A stretch of 64,000 bases of DNA, taken from the NCBI GenBank assembly GCA_002320595.1, contig DCKB01000044.1, positions 10,596 to 74,595 on the forward strand, read 5' to 3'. A model generated the notes under the pieces. It saw only the letters and a program-made list of their open reading frames with translations, was not told the DNA's origin and made no database searches. Below are positions 15,137 to 24,199 of the stretch, piece after piece. How positions within the stretch are numbered: position 1 is the first letter of the stretch; each line of letters starts with the position of its first letter. This DNA is from Christensenella sp. UBA1685 (lineage in GTDB: Bacteria > Bacillota > Clostridia > Christensenellales > CAG-138). The position numbers and the translations under genes were made by a program.

Positions 15137-18103
15137 ATGAGCGAACGCATGAACCCAATCCCCTTCCCACAGCTGATGGACTGGCTCTTTACCGAGCGTG
15201 ACGCGCACGGCGCCGTGTTCGGCGTGCAGAAGCCGTTCGTAAAGCGGGGCGGTAAGAAGCTCCCGCTGTTTCGGGAAACGATTGAAACGCCGTTCGGCCC
15301 GGCCGCCGGCCCCAACACGCAGCTCGCGGAAAACATCATTGCCGCCTACTATGCGGGCGCGCGTTTTTTCGAGCTCAAGACCGTGCAGAAAATGGATGGC
15401 GAGGAGCTTGCCGCCTGCATCAACCGTCCCTGCATCCTTGCAGAAGACGAGGGCTACAACTGCGAATGGTCCACAGAACTGACTGTGCCGCAGGCGTTTG
15501 AAGAATATGTGAAGGCTTGGTTTGCCCTGAAGCTCATCAGCCATAAATGGGGACTTGGCGACCCCTCTGGCTTTGCGTTTAACATGAGCGTCGGATATGA
15601 CCTTGCAGGCATCAAAACCGAAAAGCTGGACCGCTTCATTGAAGGATTAAAGGATGCCTCCGCAACGGCTGTCTGGCAGGGATGCATGGAGTACGCGCTT
15701 GCCGCCTTCCCGGAGGACGCAGACTACATCGAGGGTATCTCCCCGCACATCTGCACGGGGGTGACGGTTTCCACCCTGCACGGCTGCCCGCCGCAGGAAA
15801 TCGAAGCGATCGCTTCGTACCTCATCCGTGAAAAGGGGCTCAACACCTTCGTTAAATGCAACCCGATCATCCTCGGCTATGACTTTGCGCGCAAAACGCT
15901 CGATGCGGCCGGCTATGGCTATATTGCCTTTGACGATCACCATTTCCGGGAAGACCTGCAATACGGGGACGCCGTTCCCATGTTCCGCCGCCTTGCTGCG
16001 CTCGCCGCAGAGCATGGGTTGGAATTCGGTCTGAAGCTTTCCAACACCTTCCCGGTGGATGTTAAGGCAAACGAACTGCCAAGCGAAGAAATGTACATGT
16101 CGGGCCGGGCGCTCTACCTGCTCACAATCGAAATGGCCGCCCGCATGGCCAGGGAATTCGGCGGGAAGCTCCGCCTCTCCTATTCCGGCGGCGCGGATTA
16201 TTTTAACATTCAAAAGCTGTTTGAGGCCGGTATCTGGCCCATTACAATGGCGACAACCATCCTCAAGCCCGGCGGCTATGCGCGCATGACCGAGATCGCG
16301 GAAGCGCTCGAGCAATGCGAATTCCGCGCCTTCGCCGGCGTGGATGTTCCCGCTGCGGAAGCGCTTGCATGCGCGGCGCGGAAGGACGCGCGGTATCGCA
16401 AGCCGGAGAAGCCGCTTCCGCCGCGCAAGCTCGAAAAGAAAGTGCCGCTGCTTGATTGCTTCACAGCGCCCTGCAAAGGCGGCTGCCCCATCGGACAGGA
16501 CATCCCGGAATATATCGAGCTTTGCGGCCGGGGCGAATTCCTTTCAGCGCTCCGGCTCATCACGGAAAAGAACCCGCTCCCGTTCATTACGGGCACCATT
16601 TGCGCGCACCATTGCATGGACAAATGCACGCGCAATTTCTATGAGGAATCCGTAACGATCCGCAGCGCAAAGCTCGTTGCCGCAGAGCACGGATTCGATG
16701 CGCTCATGGCGGAGCTGAAAACGCCGGCGCAAAAGGCCGGCGCGCCGAAGACCGCCGTCATCGGCGGCGGACCCGCAGGCATCGCTGCGGCCTATTTCCT
16801 TGCAAGAGAAGGGTATCCCGTCACGGTATTCGAGCGTGAGGCAAAGCCCGGCGGCATCGTGCGCAACGTGATTCCCCGCTTCCGCATCCCGGAGGAATCC
16901 ATCGACAAGGACGTGGCGCTTGCAGTGCGCATGGGCGCAGCGTTCGTATGCGGGAAGCCCGCCTCCACCCTTTCGGAGCTCCGTGAAGCCGGCTATGAGA
17001 ACATCATCCTCGCTTTCGGTGCAGAAAAGCCGGGCATGCTCGCGCTTGAAGGGAATGTAATCAACGTAATCGATTTCCTGCGCAAAGCGAAAAACGCGCC
17101 GGACCGGCTCACGCTCGGGCAGAGCGTTGCGGTCATCGGCGGCGGCAACACGGCAATGGACGCCGCGCGCGCCGCAAAGCACCTTGGCGTTCCGAAGGTG
17201 ACGATCGTATACCGCCGCACCAGGCGGTTCATGCCCGCCGATGCGGAGGAGCTCGCGCTTGCGCTTGCGGATGGCGTGGAATTTGCGGAGCTCGCCGCGC
17301 CTGCGGCGCACAAAGGCGGCATGCTCCTCTGCGACAGGATGGCGCTCGGCGCGCCGGACGCAAGCGGCCGCAGGGCGCCCGTTCCCACAGGCGAGCGCGT
17401 AAGCATCCCTGCCGATACCGTGATTGCGGCCGTCGGCGAAGCGCCGGATGAAGCGGCATTTGCTTCTTACGGCGCGGCACTTGACGCACGCGGCAGGGCA
17501 AAGGCCGAATACCCAGGCCGCATCTTTGTTGCAGGCGACGCGCTGCGCGGCCCCGCCACGGTTGTGGAGGCCATTGCGGACGCACGCGCCGCAGCGGATG
17601 CCATCACGGGCGTTTCGCGCAAAGCGGAGTTTCCTTCAGCCTGCCGGCCCGGCTATGGCGCGGCGCTTATGAAAAAGGGACGCCTTGCCTTCCCTGCTGA
17701 GGCGGGCTGCGATGCGCAGCGCTGCCTTGCCTGCAACACCGTGTGCGAAACCTGCGCGACCGTCTGCCCCAACCGCGCAAACGTTGCCGTGGAGGTTCCC
17801 GGGCATGCCATGCGCCAGATCGTGCATGTGGATTACCTCTGCAACGAATGCGGCAACTGCGCCACCTTCTGCCCCTATGACAGCAGGCCATACCGTGACA
17901 AGTTCACGCTTTTCCGCAATGAAGCCGATTTCGCAGACAGCGAAAACGACGGATTCCTTGTGCTCTGTGCAAAGTGCCCGCGCGTGCGCGTGCGCCTTGC
18001 GGGCGTTGCGGCGGATTATGACCTTTCCGGTCAAAGCGGGCTTGATCCTGAAATCGAAGCGCTCATTCGCGCCATACTGAGTAAATACGCTTACATGCTT
18101 TAA
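15137..18103 (+). CDS. ygfK: YgfK, putative selenate-reductase-type Fe-S/flavin oxidoreductase
   Basis: 988-residue multidomain electron-transfer protein. N-terminal dihydroorotate/dihydropyrimidine-dehydrogenase-like TIM barrel (PFGPAAGPNTQLAENI at about 50-65). A GltD/DPD-type Fe-S region starts near residue 444 (CKGGCPIGQDIPEYIELCGR, then CAHHCMDKCTR). FAD- and NAD(P)-binding GxGxxG folds follow (AVIGGGPAGIAAAYF at about 540; AVIGGGNTAMDAARAA near 675). Two C-terminal ferredoxin-like clusters come last (CLACNTVCETCATVCP and CNECGNCATFCPYDS). It probably moves electrons between NAD(P)H and the xanthine dehydrogenase next door, which has no separate FAD subunit here. Length is slightly shorter than E. 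coli YgfK. Confidence 0.9.
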   Translation: MSERMNPIPFPQLMDWLFTERDAHGAVFGVQKPFVKRGGKKLPLFRETIETPFGPAAGPNTQLAENIIAAYYAGARFFELKTVQKMDGEELAACINRPCILAEDEGYNCEWSTELTVPQAFEEYVKAWFALKLISHKWGLGDPSGFAFNMSVGYDLAGIKTEKLDRFIEGLKDASATAVWQGCMEYALAAFPEDADYIEGISPHICTGVTVSTLHGCPPQEIEAIASYLIREKGLNTFVKCNPIILGYDFARKTLDAAGYGYIAFDDHHFREDLQYGDAVPMFRRLAALAAEHGLEFGLKLSNTFPVDVKANELPSEEMYMSGRALYLLTIEMAARMAREFGGKLRLSYSGGADYFNIQKLFEAGIWPITMATTILKPGGYARMTEIAEALEQCEFRAFAGVDVPAAEALACAARKDARYRKPEKPLPPRKLEKKVPLLDCFTAPCKGGCPIGQDIPEYIELCGRGEFLSALRLITEKNPLPFITGTICAHHCMDKCTRNFYEESVTIRSAKLVAAEHGFDALMAELKTPAQKAGAPKTAVIGGGPAGIAAAYFLAREGYPVTVFEREAKPGGIVRNVIPRFRIPEESIDKDVALAVRMGAAFVCGKPASTLSELREAGYENIILAFGAEKPGMLALEGNVINVIDFLRKAKNAPDRLTLGQSVAVIGGGNTAMDAARAAKHLGVPKVTIVYRRTRRFMPADAEELALALADGVEFAELAAPAAHKGGMLLCDRMALGAPDASGRRAPVPTGERVSIPADTVIAAVGEAPDEAAFASYGAALDARGRAKAEYPGRIFVAGDALRGPATVVEAIADARAAADAITGVSRKAEFPSACRPGYGAALMKKGRLAFPAEAGCDAQRCLACNTVCETCATVCPNRANVAVEVPGHAMRQIVHVDYLCNECGNCATFCPYDSRPYRDKFTLFRNEADFADSENDGFLVLCAKCPRVRVRLAGVAADYDLSGQSGLDPEIEALIRAILSKYAYML

Positions 18104-18130
18104 AGCAGCCAACCGAATGGAGGTCGTGCC

Positions 18131-20677
18131 ATGGCAACCTTTACCGTGAACGGGAATCGGGTCACCGTTTCCGAAAACCAGAAGCTCCTCTGCTATCTGC
18201 GCGATGTGCTGCGCCTCACCTCTGTAAAGGACGGCTGCAGCGAAGGCGCATGCGGCAGCTGCACTGTGCTCATTGACGGAAAGCCCGCGCGCGCCTGCAT
18301 CCAGCAGACGGACCGGCTCGATGGGAAGTCCGTCCTCACTGTGGAGGGCCTCTCCGCATTTGAAAAAGAGGTTTACGCCTATGCTTTCGGCGAGGCCGGC
18401 GCTGTGCAGTGCGGCTTCTGCATCCCGGGCATGGTCCTCTCTGCAAAGGGGCTCCTTGCTGTGAATCCCGATCCTTCCGAATCAGAGATCGCTTACGCGC
18501 TGCGCAACAACATCTGCCGCTGCACAGGCTATGTGAAGATCATAAAAGCCGTGCGGCTTGCGGCGCAATGCCTGCGAGAAGGGCGCGTGCCCGCGCCGGA
18601 GGGCGTATGGTGCGTCGGCGCGCGCGTGCACCGGCTGGATGTCCGGGAAAAGGTGCTCGGCACCGGCATATACTGCGACGATATCGCCATGGAAGGGATG
18701 CTCTATGGCAGCGCCGTGCGCGCAGCGTACCCCCGTGCGCGCGTGCGCGCCATCCATACGGAAGAAGCAAGGGCGCTTCCGGGCGTCGCCTGCGTGCTCA
18801 CCGCAGCGGATATCCCCGGCAGGAACAAAGTAGGGCATCTGAAAAAGGATTGGGACACGATGATCGCCGTGGGGGATGTGACGCATTACCTCGGCGACGC
18901 TGTCGCCCTCGTTGCGGCGGAAACGCCCGCAATTCTCGAAGCCGCAAAGAAGCTTGTCCGCGTGGAATACGAACCGCTCACCCCCGTACGCTCCCCGGAA
19001 GAAGCCATGGCGGAAGGCGCTCCGCTCGTACACCGGGACGGCAACCTCCTTGCGCATAAACACGTTTCGCGCGGCAATGCGGAGGCGGCCATCCGGGGCG
19101 CCAGGCACGTCCTTTCCGGCCATTTCTCCACGCCGTTTACCGAGCACGCGTTTCTTGAGCCGGAATGCGCCGTTGCCTTCCCGAAGGAAGACGGTGTGAT
19201 GATTTATTCCACCGACCAGAGCGTTTACGATACGCAGCACGAAACCGCCCCCATGCTGGGCCTTCCCAACGAGAAGGTATGGGTTGAAAACAAGCTTGTG
19301 GGCGGCGGCTTCGGCGGCAAGGAGGACGTGACCGTGCAGCACCACGCGGCGCTGCTTGCATATGTAACAAAGCGCCCCGTGAAGGTGAAGCTCACCCGCG
19401 CGGAGAGCATCCTCATTCACCCGAAGCGCCACCCGATGGAGATGGATTTCACGCTCGGCGTGGATGAAACCGGCATCATCCAGGGCGTGAAGGCCAAGGT
19501 CGTTGCAGATACGGGCGCATATGCTTCCCTCGGCGGTCCCGTGCTCGAACGCGCGTGCACGCACGCCGCAGGACCATATAACTACCAGAACTTTGAAATC
19601 GACGGTTACGCATGGTACACCAACAACCCGCCCGCGGGCGCATTTCGCGGCTTCGGGGTTACGCAGACTTGCTTTGCCATTGAGACGCTTTTGAACCGCG
19701 CCGCGGATGCGGTTGGCATCAGCCATTGGGAAATTCGCCGCCGCAACGCAATCCGCCCCGGGCAAACGCTGCCCAACGGGCAGATCGTGGACGAATCCAC
19801 CGGCCTCGTGGAAACGCTCGAAGCCGTGCGTGAACAATATGAGTCCGCCGAATATGCCGGCATTGCCTGTGCGATGAAGAACGCGGGCGTCGGCGTCGGC
19901 CTGCCGGATACGGGACGCGTGCGCCTCGCCGTGCGGGATGGAAGGCTGCACATCCATGCGGGCGCCTCCTGCATCGGGCAGGGGCTTGGGACGGTGCTTG
20001 TGCAGGTTGTGTGCGAAACCACGGGGCTCCCGCGCGAAAGCGTTGTTTACGCGCCGCCGAACACCGGAAATTCCCCGGATTCCGGCACCACATCCGGTTC
20101 CCGGCAAACGCTTATCACAGGCGAAGCGGCGCGCCGTGCCTCTGCGCTATTGAACGAAGCGCTGGCGAAGAAGCCGCTGTCCGCCCTCGAAGGGGAAGAA
20201 TACTATGCCGAATATTTGGCCAAAACGGATCCGCTTGGCTCCGATAAGCCCAATCCGGTAAGCCATGTAGCCTACGGCTATGCCACCCAGGTGGCAATTT
20301 TGGGGGAAGATGGGAAACTGAAGAAAATCATTGCAGCGCATGACGTGGGCCGCGCAGTGAACCCCCTCTCCGTGGAAGGGCAGATCGAGGGCGGCGTTGT
20401 AATGAGCATGGGATTTGCGCTCACGGAGCGGTACCCGCTTCAGGAGTGCAGGCCCACCGCGAAATACGGTACGCTCGGCTTGCCCCGCGCAAACACGGTC
20501 CCGGAAATCGAGCCCATCATCGTGGAAAAGACCGGGCTTAACGTCGCCTATGGGGCAATCGGCATCGGGGAAATCACCTCCATCCCGACCGCTCCGGCCA
20601 TTGCGGACGCATATTACCGTTTCGACGGCAAGGAGCGCTCCGTGCTGCCGCTTTCGGACACGCCATATTCAAAATAA
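18131..20677 (+). CDS. xdh: Selenium-dependent xanthine dehydrogenase (fused 2Fe-2S and molybdopterin subunits)
   Basis: 848 residues. Residues 1-160 hold two [2Fe-2S] domains (CSEGACGSCTVL; QCGFCIPGM; NNICRCTGY). The remainder is the molybdopterin domain (GGGFGGKEDVTVQHHAALLA; PPAGAFRGFGVTQ; the C-terminal GIGEITSIPTAP with the catalytic Glu). This fused layout, next to ygfK and ssnA, matches the Se-dependent group, whose active site carries a labile selenium ligand rather than selenocysteine; accordingly there is no in-frame TGA. It hydroxylates hypoxanthine/xanthine or runs in reverse on urate in anaerobes. Cofactor-maturation genes (yqeB, yqeC, selD) are not in the window. Confidence 0.9.
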   Translation: MATFTVNGNRVTVSENQKLLCYLRDVLRLTSVKDGCSEGACGSCTVLIDGKPARACIQQTDRLDGKSVLTVEGLSAFEKEVYAYAFGEAGAVQCGFCIPGMVLSAKGLLAVNPDPSESEIAYALRNNICRCTGYVKIIKAVRLAAQCLREGRVPAPEGVWCVGARVHRLDVREKVLGTGIYCDDIAMEGMLYGSAVRAAYPRARVRAIHTEEARALPGVACVLTAADIPGRNKVGHLKKDWDTMIAVGDVTHYLGDAVALVAAETPAILEAAKKLVRVEYEPLTPVRSPEEAMAEGAPLVHRDGNLLAHKHVSRGNAEAAIRGARHVLSGHFSTPFTEHAFLEPECAVAFPKEDGVMIYSTDQSVYDTQHETAPMLGLPNEKVWVENKLVGGGFGGKEDVTVQHHAALLAYVTKRPVKVKLTRAESILIHPKRHPMEMDFTLGVDETGIIQGVKAKVVADTGAYASLGGPVLERACTHAAGPYNYQNFEIDGYAWYTNNPPAGAFRGFGVTQTCFAIETLLNRAADAVGISHWEIRRRNAIRPGQTLPNGQIVDESTGLVETLEAVREQYESAEYAGIACAMKNAGVGVGLPDTGRVRLAVRDGRLHIHAGASCIGQGLGTVLVQVVCETTGLPRESVVYAPPNTGNSPDSGTTSGSRQTLITGEAARRASALLNEALAKKPLSALEGEEYYAEYLAKTDPLGSDKPNPVSHVAYGYATQVAILGEDGKLKKIIAAHDVGRAVNPLSVEGQIEGGVVMSMGFALTERYPLQECRPTAKYGTLGLPRANTVPEIEPIIVEKTGLNVAYGAIGIGEITSIPTAPAIADAYYRFDGKERSVLPLSDTPYSK

Positions 20678-20744
20678 ATGAACCGCGTTGGAAATTTGCG
20701 TTTTATAATCGAATGAAAGAAACCAGAAGGGCGAAACAAACGAA

Positions 20745-21404
20745 ATGGAACTCAACCGGTATATCGACCACACGAACCTGAAGCCTGATGCGACCCGCGC
20801 GGACATCCAAACGCTCTGTGAGGAAGCGAAGGCGTATCATTTCGCAAGCGTATGCGTGAACAGCGTGCATATCGCACAGGTTGCCGCTGCGCTCGCGGGG
20901 ACGGACGTTGCGCCTTGCTGCGTCGTTGGTTTCCCGCTCGGCGCAATGGAACCCGAGGCGAAGGCGTTTGAGGCTGCCCGCGCGTGCGCCCTCGGCGCGA
21001 AGGAGATCGACATGGTGATCGACATCGGCGCGGCAAAGGCGGGCGATTTTTCCCGTGTGGAAGCCGACATCGCCGCCGTTACAGCCTCCATCGCCGGGCG
21101 TGCGCTGCTCAAGGTCATCCTCGAATGCTGCCTGCTTACGGACGAGCAGAAGCGGGCAGCCTGCCTTGCCGCAAAGCATGCGGGCGCGGACTTTGTGAAA
21201 ACCAGCACGGGATTCTCCACCGGCGGGGCAACGGAGCACGATGTGGCGCTCATGCGCGCGGCCGTGGGCCCGGAAATGGGCGTAAAAGCCTCCGGTGGCA
21301 TTCGTACACGCGAGGATGCGCTTAAGATGATCGCAGCCGGAGCGAACCGCATCGGCGCGAGCGCAGGGATTGCAATCGCAGCGGCGGCAGAAGAAGAAAA
21401 ATAG
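20745..21404 (+). CDS. deoC: Deoxyribose-phosphate aldolase DeoC
   Basis: 219-residue class I aldolase that splits 2-deoxyribose 5-phosphate into acetaldehyde and glyceraldehyde 3-phosphate. The Schiff-base Lys is in DFVKTSTGFSTGGAT (near residue 153) and the proton-relay Lys in VKASGGIRT. The N-terminus IDHTNLKPDAT is typical. It follows xdh by 67 bases on the same strand with nothing resembling a terminator between, so it probably belongs to the purine operon and recovers the sugar of deoxynucleosides. Two GC-rich hairpins follow the stop. Confidence 0.92.
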   Translation: MELNRYIDHTNLKPDATRADIQTLCEEAKAYHFASVCVNSVHIAQVAAALAGTDVAPCCVVGFPLGAMEPEAKAFEAARACALGAKEIDMVIDIGAAKAGDFSRVEADIAAVTASIAGRALLKVILECCLLTDEQKRAACLAAKHAGADFVKTSTGFSTGGATEHDVALMRAAVGPEMGVKASGGIRTREDALKMIAAGANRIGASAGIAIAAAAEEEK

Positions 21405-21501
21405 GGCGGCCTGCGGCCGCCCTCAGGCTGTCGAAAAAGTGGCTGTGAGCCACTTTTTCGACAGCCTGCTATACTCTATGGGGCGCTCTCCCGCGCGCCC
21501 C
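21404..21501 (+). terminator. Three consecutive hairpins, including a 45-base near-perfect palindrome
   Basis: Hairpin 1: 8-bp stem 21404-21411 / 21415-21422. Hairpin 2: perfect 21-bp stem 21424-21444 / 21448-21468 with a 3-base GTG loop and runs of A and T inside the arms (CGAAAAAGTGG / CCACTTTTTCG). Hairpin 3: GGGGCGC / GCGCCCC (21480-21486 / 21495-21501). Hairpin 2 is expected to terminate transcription of the purine operon: the T run sits in the descending arm, and no T run follows. It may equally be a genome-wide repeated palindromic element. Confidence 0.6.
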
Positions 21502-21590
21502 ACGCATGCGCGCTGGGAAAATATTCATGAATTATTTAATTGTATATTTGCTATACCCGGTGTAAACTGGAATTATTGGAAGGGGGTGTG

Positions 21591-22346
21591 TTGCCTGTGG
21601 AGCAGGCTCCGCTCATAGAAGTAAGGAATGTAAAAAAAGTTTACCGGGTGGGGAGCGTGGATATCCGTGCGCTGCGCGGTGTGGATCTCATCATCAACCG
21701 CGGCGAAATCTGCTGTATCATCGGCCGAAGCGGTTCCGGTAAATCGACGCTGCTCAACGTCCTTGCCGGCCTTGAGCACGTCACAAGCGGCGAGATCGTC
21801 ATCGCCGGGAAACGATTGGACAAGATGACGCAGAGCGAACTGATCGTATTCCGCCAAAAGCATGTCGGCTTTATTTTTCAGGCCTTCAACTTAATGCCTT
21901 ATTATACGGCGCTCGAAAACGTGGCGTTCCCGCTTTCGTTCCGCGGCATGCCCGCACGCAAGCGCAATGCGCTTGCCCGCGAGGCGCTCAAGACCATGGG
22001 GCTTGAAACGCATTTGAAGCACAAGCCTTCGCAGATGAGCGGCGGCCAGCAGCAGCGCGTTGGCATCGCGCGCGCGCTCGTGACGGATCCGGACATCGTG
22101 TTTGCGGACGAACCCACGGGAAATTTGGACTCGAACACTTCCGACGACGTGATGAATTCCATCTGTGACGTCATGCGCGCACGGAACAAAACGCTCGTCA
22201 TGGTCACGCACGATCCGCATATGGCGGAATTTGCCGACAAGGTCATTCAAATCCTGGACGGCAAGGTCGTGAGCATTGAATATAACGATCATTCCAATTC
22301 CAAAACAAAAAAAGCAGAGGTTGAACAGGGGGAAGAAACAGCATGA
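21591..22346 (+). CDS. ABC transporter ATP-binding protein (MacB/LolD type)
   Basis: About 250-residue ATPase. Walker A GRSGSGKSTLLNVLAGLE, Q-loop VGFIFQAFNLMPYYTALENV, signature MSGGQQQRVGIARAL, Walker B DIVFADEPTGNLDS, H-loop VMVTHDPHMAE. It partners the FtsX/MacB-like permease two genes downstream. The start is a non-ATG codon: TTG 21591 or GTG 21597 both lie behind GGAAGGGGG, and I give the former with low certainty. The stop overlaps the next gene (ATGA at 22343). Confidence 0.85.
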   Translation: MPVEQAPLIEVRNVKKVYRVGSVDIRALRGVDLIINRGEICCIIGRSGSGKSTLLNVLAGLEHVTSGEIVIAGKRLDKMTQSELIVFRQKHVGFIFQAFNLMPYYTALENVAFPLSFRGMPARKRNALAREALKTMGLETHLKHKPSQMSGGQQQRVGIARALVTDPDIVFADEPTGNLDSNTSDDVMNSICDVMRARNKTLVMVTHDPHMAEFADKVIQILDGKVVSIEYNDHSNSKTKKAEVEQGEETA

Positions 22347-24199
22347 ACCACACTTTAAAACGCACTCTGGCGCTTGCATTGGCGCTGATTTTTACGTTTG
22401 CGCTCAGCACGGCCGCGTTTGCCAACCCGAACGGAAGCGGCGAGGGAGAAGGGGGTGGCGCGATCACTCCGACGCCCACGCCCGGTGCACCGGCAAGCGC
22501 GGACAGCATCACCATTACGGTCAGCGGCGCAACGATTTCCGCGACGCACATTTATATCCCCGTTACCGTCATGAACGCAAGCGGCGAAGCCGTGACGCTT
22601 GAAAGCGTATACAACAAAACCGCCGGCGAAAGCGTTGGTTCCGATGCAAGCAGCCCGCTGCCGATGACGATTCCCGCCAACAGTTCCAGGGAAGTTTTGC
22701 TTACGGACACGCATAGCGGCAGCAATTCCGGCACGGTAACGCGCACGCTGGTCTTTTCCTTCAAACCCGATTCCGGCAGCAGCTTCACCAAGTACCAGAA
22801 CGTATCCGTTGATTTTGGGGTGGATGTAAACGGCGGCGGCAGCAACGAGGGCAATACCACGGAAGCTGTGGACCCGGCGTTCCGCCTTTCTTCCTATGAC
22901 GAAGCGGGCGAGTTCGTGCCTGCGCCCTCCGGCAACGCGGGCAAGGGCGTTGTGGTCCGCATCCCGCTCCAGTGCCTGCGCAGCAACATTTCAAACGTTA
23001 CCATTACGCCGGTGCTTTCCACAAGCTTGGATTCTTTCCCGTTTGAAATCTCCGCGCTCGACTACACACAGGGCCTTGCGGGAAGCCTGTACCGCGGCGC
23101 GATCGTCGAATTCCGCTACAGCGGCTTCAAGCTCAACAAAATGGTCACCGCGGGCGTTAAAAAGGTGGATTTCACAATTTCCTGGCTGGAGGATTGGGAT
23201 GCCACCAACACGCGCCAGAGCATGACGATCAGCATTTATGTGAACGTCATTAAGGGCTATGAGGAGGCCACCAATCCTGACGGCACAAAACCCGTCTCCA
23301 AGCCGAAGGTGATTCTTGATTCCTACTCCATCAGCACGGATAAGATCTATGCCGGCGAACAGTTCGATGTGAAATTCACCCTGCGCAACACCTCCGATGA
23401 GGAAGCTGTGCAGAATATCCAAATCAGCATCAGCGACACGGCGGAGGTTGGCAAGCTAATGCCCGCGAACAACGGCTCCAACACGCTTTATATCGCAAAA
23501 ATCGGCAAGGGCGAAACGCATACGGAGACAATCTCCATGCAGAGCGCGCCGGATACCGAGGCAAAGGCTTATACGCTCCAGCTCGATTTCTCCTACGAAG
23601 GCGCCTCCAATGTCGCCTCTTACACCGCAACGGAGACCATCGCCATCCCCATTCTCCAGCGCATCCGCATCAAAGTGGATGAGCCCACTGTCTACGATGA
23701 CCCATGGGTTGGCCAGAGCTGTGCGCTTTACTTTGCACTGTACAACATGGGCAAGGCGCCCATTTACAACTGCATGGTGGACGTTGAAGGCGAAGGCCTT
23801 GCGATGGAGGAAACTTATTTTGGCGGTACGGTTGCAGCCGGCAGCACCATGCGGGCGGACTTCTCCATCATCCCCTCCGTGGGCGGCGACATTGCAGGCG
23901 AAATCGTCATCACCTATGAGGATGTTTACGGGGAGCAAATGGAGGAGCGCCTACCGCTCAACCTGTTTGTGAATGAAGAGATGCCCATGGACGATCCGGG
24001 CGCGATGATCGACCCGGAAACCGGCATGCCCATCGGCGGCGATCCCGGCATGGCCGACCCCGGCATTGAAACAATCGGCGGACAAACGGGAGGCTTCCCC
24101 TGGGTATGGGTTGGCGTTGGCGCGGCGGTGGTCGCGGCAGCTGTTGTGGCCGTCATCCTGTTGAAGAAGAAGCGTGCGAAGGAGCTGGAGGACGTATGA
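22343..24199 (+). CDS. Exported CARDB-like surface protein with C-terminal membrane anchor
   Basis: 618 residues. Signal peptide 1-28 (LALALALIFTFALSTAAFA), a Gly/Pro/Thr linker, then several immunoglobulin-like strand-rich modules of CARDB/COG1361 type (VILDSYSISTDKIYAGEQF; SFEYEGAS-like and GDIAGEIVITYEDVYG segments). A C-terminal transmembrane helix (WVWVGVGAAVVAAAVVAVIL) is followed by a KKKRAKE stop-transfer. It sits between ATPase and permease with 4-base overlaps on both sides, so it is probably the extracytoplasmic partner (adaptor) of this ABC system. Substrate unknown. Confidence 0.75.
   Translation: MNHTLKRTLALALALIFTFALSTAAFANPNGSGEGEGGGAITPTPTPGAPASADSITITVSGATISATHIYIPVTVMNASGEAVTLESVYNKTAGESVGSDASSPLPMTIPANSSREVLLTDTHSGSNSGTVTRTLVFSFKPDSGSSFTKYQNVSVDFGVDVNGGGSNEGNTTEAVDPAFRLSSYDEAGEFVPAPSGNAGKGVVVRIPLQCLRSNISNVTITPVLSTSLDSFPFEISALDYTQGLAGSLYRGAIVEFRYSGFKLNKMVTAGVKKVDFTISWLEDWDATNTRQSMTISIYVNVIKGYEEATNPDGTKPVSKPKVILDSYSISTDKIYAGEQFDVKFTLRNTSDEEAVQNIQISISDTAEVGKLMPANNGSNTLYIAKIGKGETHTETISMQSAPDTEAKAYTLQLDFSYEGASNVASYTATETIAIPILQRIRIKVDEPTVYDDPWVGQSCALYFALYNMGKAPIYNCMVDVEGEGLAMEETYFGGTVAAGSTMRADFSIIPSVGGDIAGEIVITYEDVYGEQMEERLPLNLFVNEEMPMDDPGAMIDPETGMPIGGDPGMADPGIETIGGQTGGFPWVWVGVGAAVVAAAVVAVILLKKKRAKELEDV

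Noticed and set aside
18482..20107. 541-codon antisense frame inside xdh
   Set aside because: Shadow of the xdh coding strand; no domain and unlikely residue composition.
18131..20677. Selenocysteine in the selenium-dependent xanthine dehydrogenase
   Set aside because: No in-frame TGA exists. The selenium in this family is a labile active-site ligand, not selenocysteine.
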